A model generated the notes under the pieces. The model made no database searches and was not told the DNA's origin. It saw only the letters and a list, made by a program, of their open reading frames with translations. This document shows, in pieces, positions 63,351 through 64,000 of a stretch of 64,000 nucleotides of DNA. The DNA is taken from positions 62,001 to 126,000 of the forward strand of contig CAUZFZ010000006.1 of assembly GCA_963579025.1 (NCBI GenBank), written 5' to 3'. A program made the translations under genes and the position numbers. Numbering within the stretch: the stretch's first letter is position 1; each line of letters opens with the position of its first letter. The stretch comes from CAUZFZ01 sp963579025 (GTDB taxonomy: Bacteria > Planctomycetota > Planctomycetia > Planctomycetales > Planctomycetaceae).

Positions 63351-64000
63351 ATGTCCGGCAGAAAAATCGGTTCCAAAGAGAAGCAGCAGAGCGGGCGACG
63401 GCTGAGGGATCGCTCCGGGTACAGTCTGGCCAGTGTGGCTGTCGTCGTCTGTATTCTCATGATTCTGATCGCGCTCTTCCTGCCAGCGACTCGGCGAGCC
63501 CCAGAAGCCGCGCGGCGATCGCAGTGCAAAAACAACCTCAAGCAGATCGGGCTCGCGCTCTACAATTACGCTGACGTCTATGAGTCACTCCCGCCGGCCT
63601 TCACTGTTGATGAAGAGGGCGAGCCACTGCATAGCTGGCGGACACTGATCCTTCCATTCGCCGACCAGCAGGCACTCTACAAAACCATCGATCTCTCAAA
63701 GCCCTGGGACGATCCGGTGAATGCCGCCGCCCGTGACGCCGTGATCCCCACGTATACGTGTCCGTCTGGAGACTCACCGCGGACGCATACGACTTACATG
63801 GCGGTTGCGGGACCAGATGCCTGTTTTTCCGGCACGCAACCGAGGCGTTTTTCCGATATCACGGACGGCACGTCCCAAACGCTGATGCTGATCGAAGTCT
63901 CGCCCGACGACGCTGTCCATTGGATGATGCCACGGGATTCGGGCAGGCGGTTCGCTCTGACTTTCGGAGCAGAATCCCAACTCAATCACACGGGAGGCAC
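63351..64000 (+). CDS. DUF1559 domain protein (3' end beyond window)
   Basis: The frame is open from ATG 63351 to the window edge (216 residues seen). The N-terminal hydrophobic helix (about 25-45) is followed by the DUF1559 signature RRSQCKNNLKQIGLALYNYAD near 53-73, then WRTLILPFADQQALYKTID, YTCPSGD, TYMAVAGP and DITDGTSQTLMLIE. These planctomycete proteins resemble type IV pilin-like major subunits. Here the usual GFTLIELLVVIAII prepilin motif is altered to GYSLASVAVVV, with no glutamate at position +5, so normal prepilin processing is doubtful. A purine-rich ribosome-binding site precedes the start. Confidence 0.92.
   Translation, partial: MSGRKIGSKEKQQSGRRLRDRSGYSLASVAVVVCILMILIALFLPATRRAPEAARRSQCKNNLKQIGLALYNYADVYESLPPAFTVDEEGEPLHSWRTLILPFADQQALYKTIDLSKPWDDPVNAAARDAVIPTYTCPSGDSPRTHTTYMAVAGPDACFSGTQPRRFSDITDGTSQTLMLIEVSPDDAVHWMMPRDSGRRFALTFGAESQLNHTGG

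Overview
The window reads as chromosomal DNA of a planctomycete (phylum Planctomycetota). The evidence is the combination of families that are rare elsewhere: DUF1559, several DUF1501 and DUF1549/DUF1553 (PSD1) proteins, a DUF1552 protein, a DUF1598 protein, very large WD40 and PQQ-propeller proteins, large Ser/Thr kinases beside ECF sigma factors, and a sulfatase. Genes are densely packed and moderately GC-rich, with long meaningless antisense frames. I saw no tRNA, rRNA, CRISPR array, insertion sequence or prophage.

Layout. 1-3.4 kb: an ECF sigma factor followed by a receptor kinase that has an anti-sigma-type zinc finger; it runs off the left edge. 3.5-5.7 kb: an accessory patch with a REP-type transposase remnant, REP-like hairpins, a putative toxin-antitoxin pair and a DUF4058 protein. 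5.8-14 kb: a four-gene envelope operon (TPR protein, ExbB/TolQ, ExbD/TolR, and a membrane-anchored protein ending in a squalene-cyclase-like toroid). 14-16.4 kb: fliM and proA. 16.4-20.7 kb: a long inverted repeat, a secreted propeller protein and a broken sialidase gene. 20.7-36.8 kb: housekeeping genes (proS, adk, a TrpG/PabA-type amidotransferase) mixed with a PQQ/LamG protein, a radical SAM protein, a DUF1598 protein, a WD40 kinase and a GNAT acetyltransferase. 36.9-40.1 kb: a DUF3604 protein and purM. 40.4-54.3 kb: degradative or surface genes, comprising a cytochrome-type DUF1549/DUF1553 gene with its DUF1501 partner, a DUF1552 gene, a PEGA/DUF1080 protein, and a second DUF1501 gene followed by an ECF sigma factor and an anti-sigma-DUF1549/DUF1553 fusion. 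54.3-58.5 kb (minus strand): an OmpA lipoprotein, a MoxR ATPase, a zinc-ribbon membrane protein and an ApbE-NqrM fusion. 58.9-64 kb: a sulfatase, a Pro/Thr-rich secreted protein, a PilZ-like protein and a DUF1559 protein cut by the right edge.

The most interesting items are the sigma factor translationally coupled to a protein that joins an anti-sigma-like segment to a DUF1549/DUF1553 ectodomain (51.6-54.3 kb), the ApbE-NqrM fusion, the TPR-ExbB-ExbD-toroid operon, and at least three copies of one REP-like hairpin family in a window that also carries a REP-type transposase lacking one HUH histidine. Functions are inferred from sequence features recognised by eye; no database search was possible.
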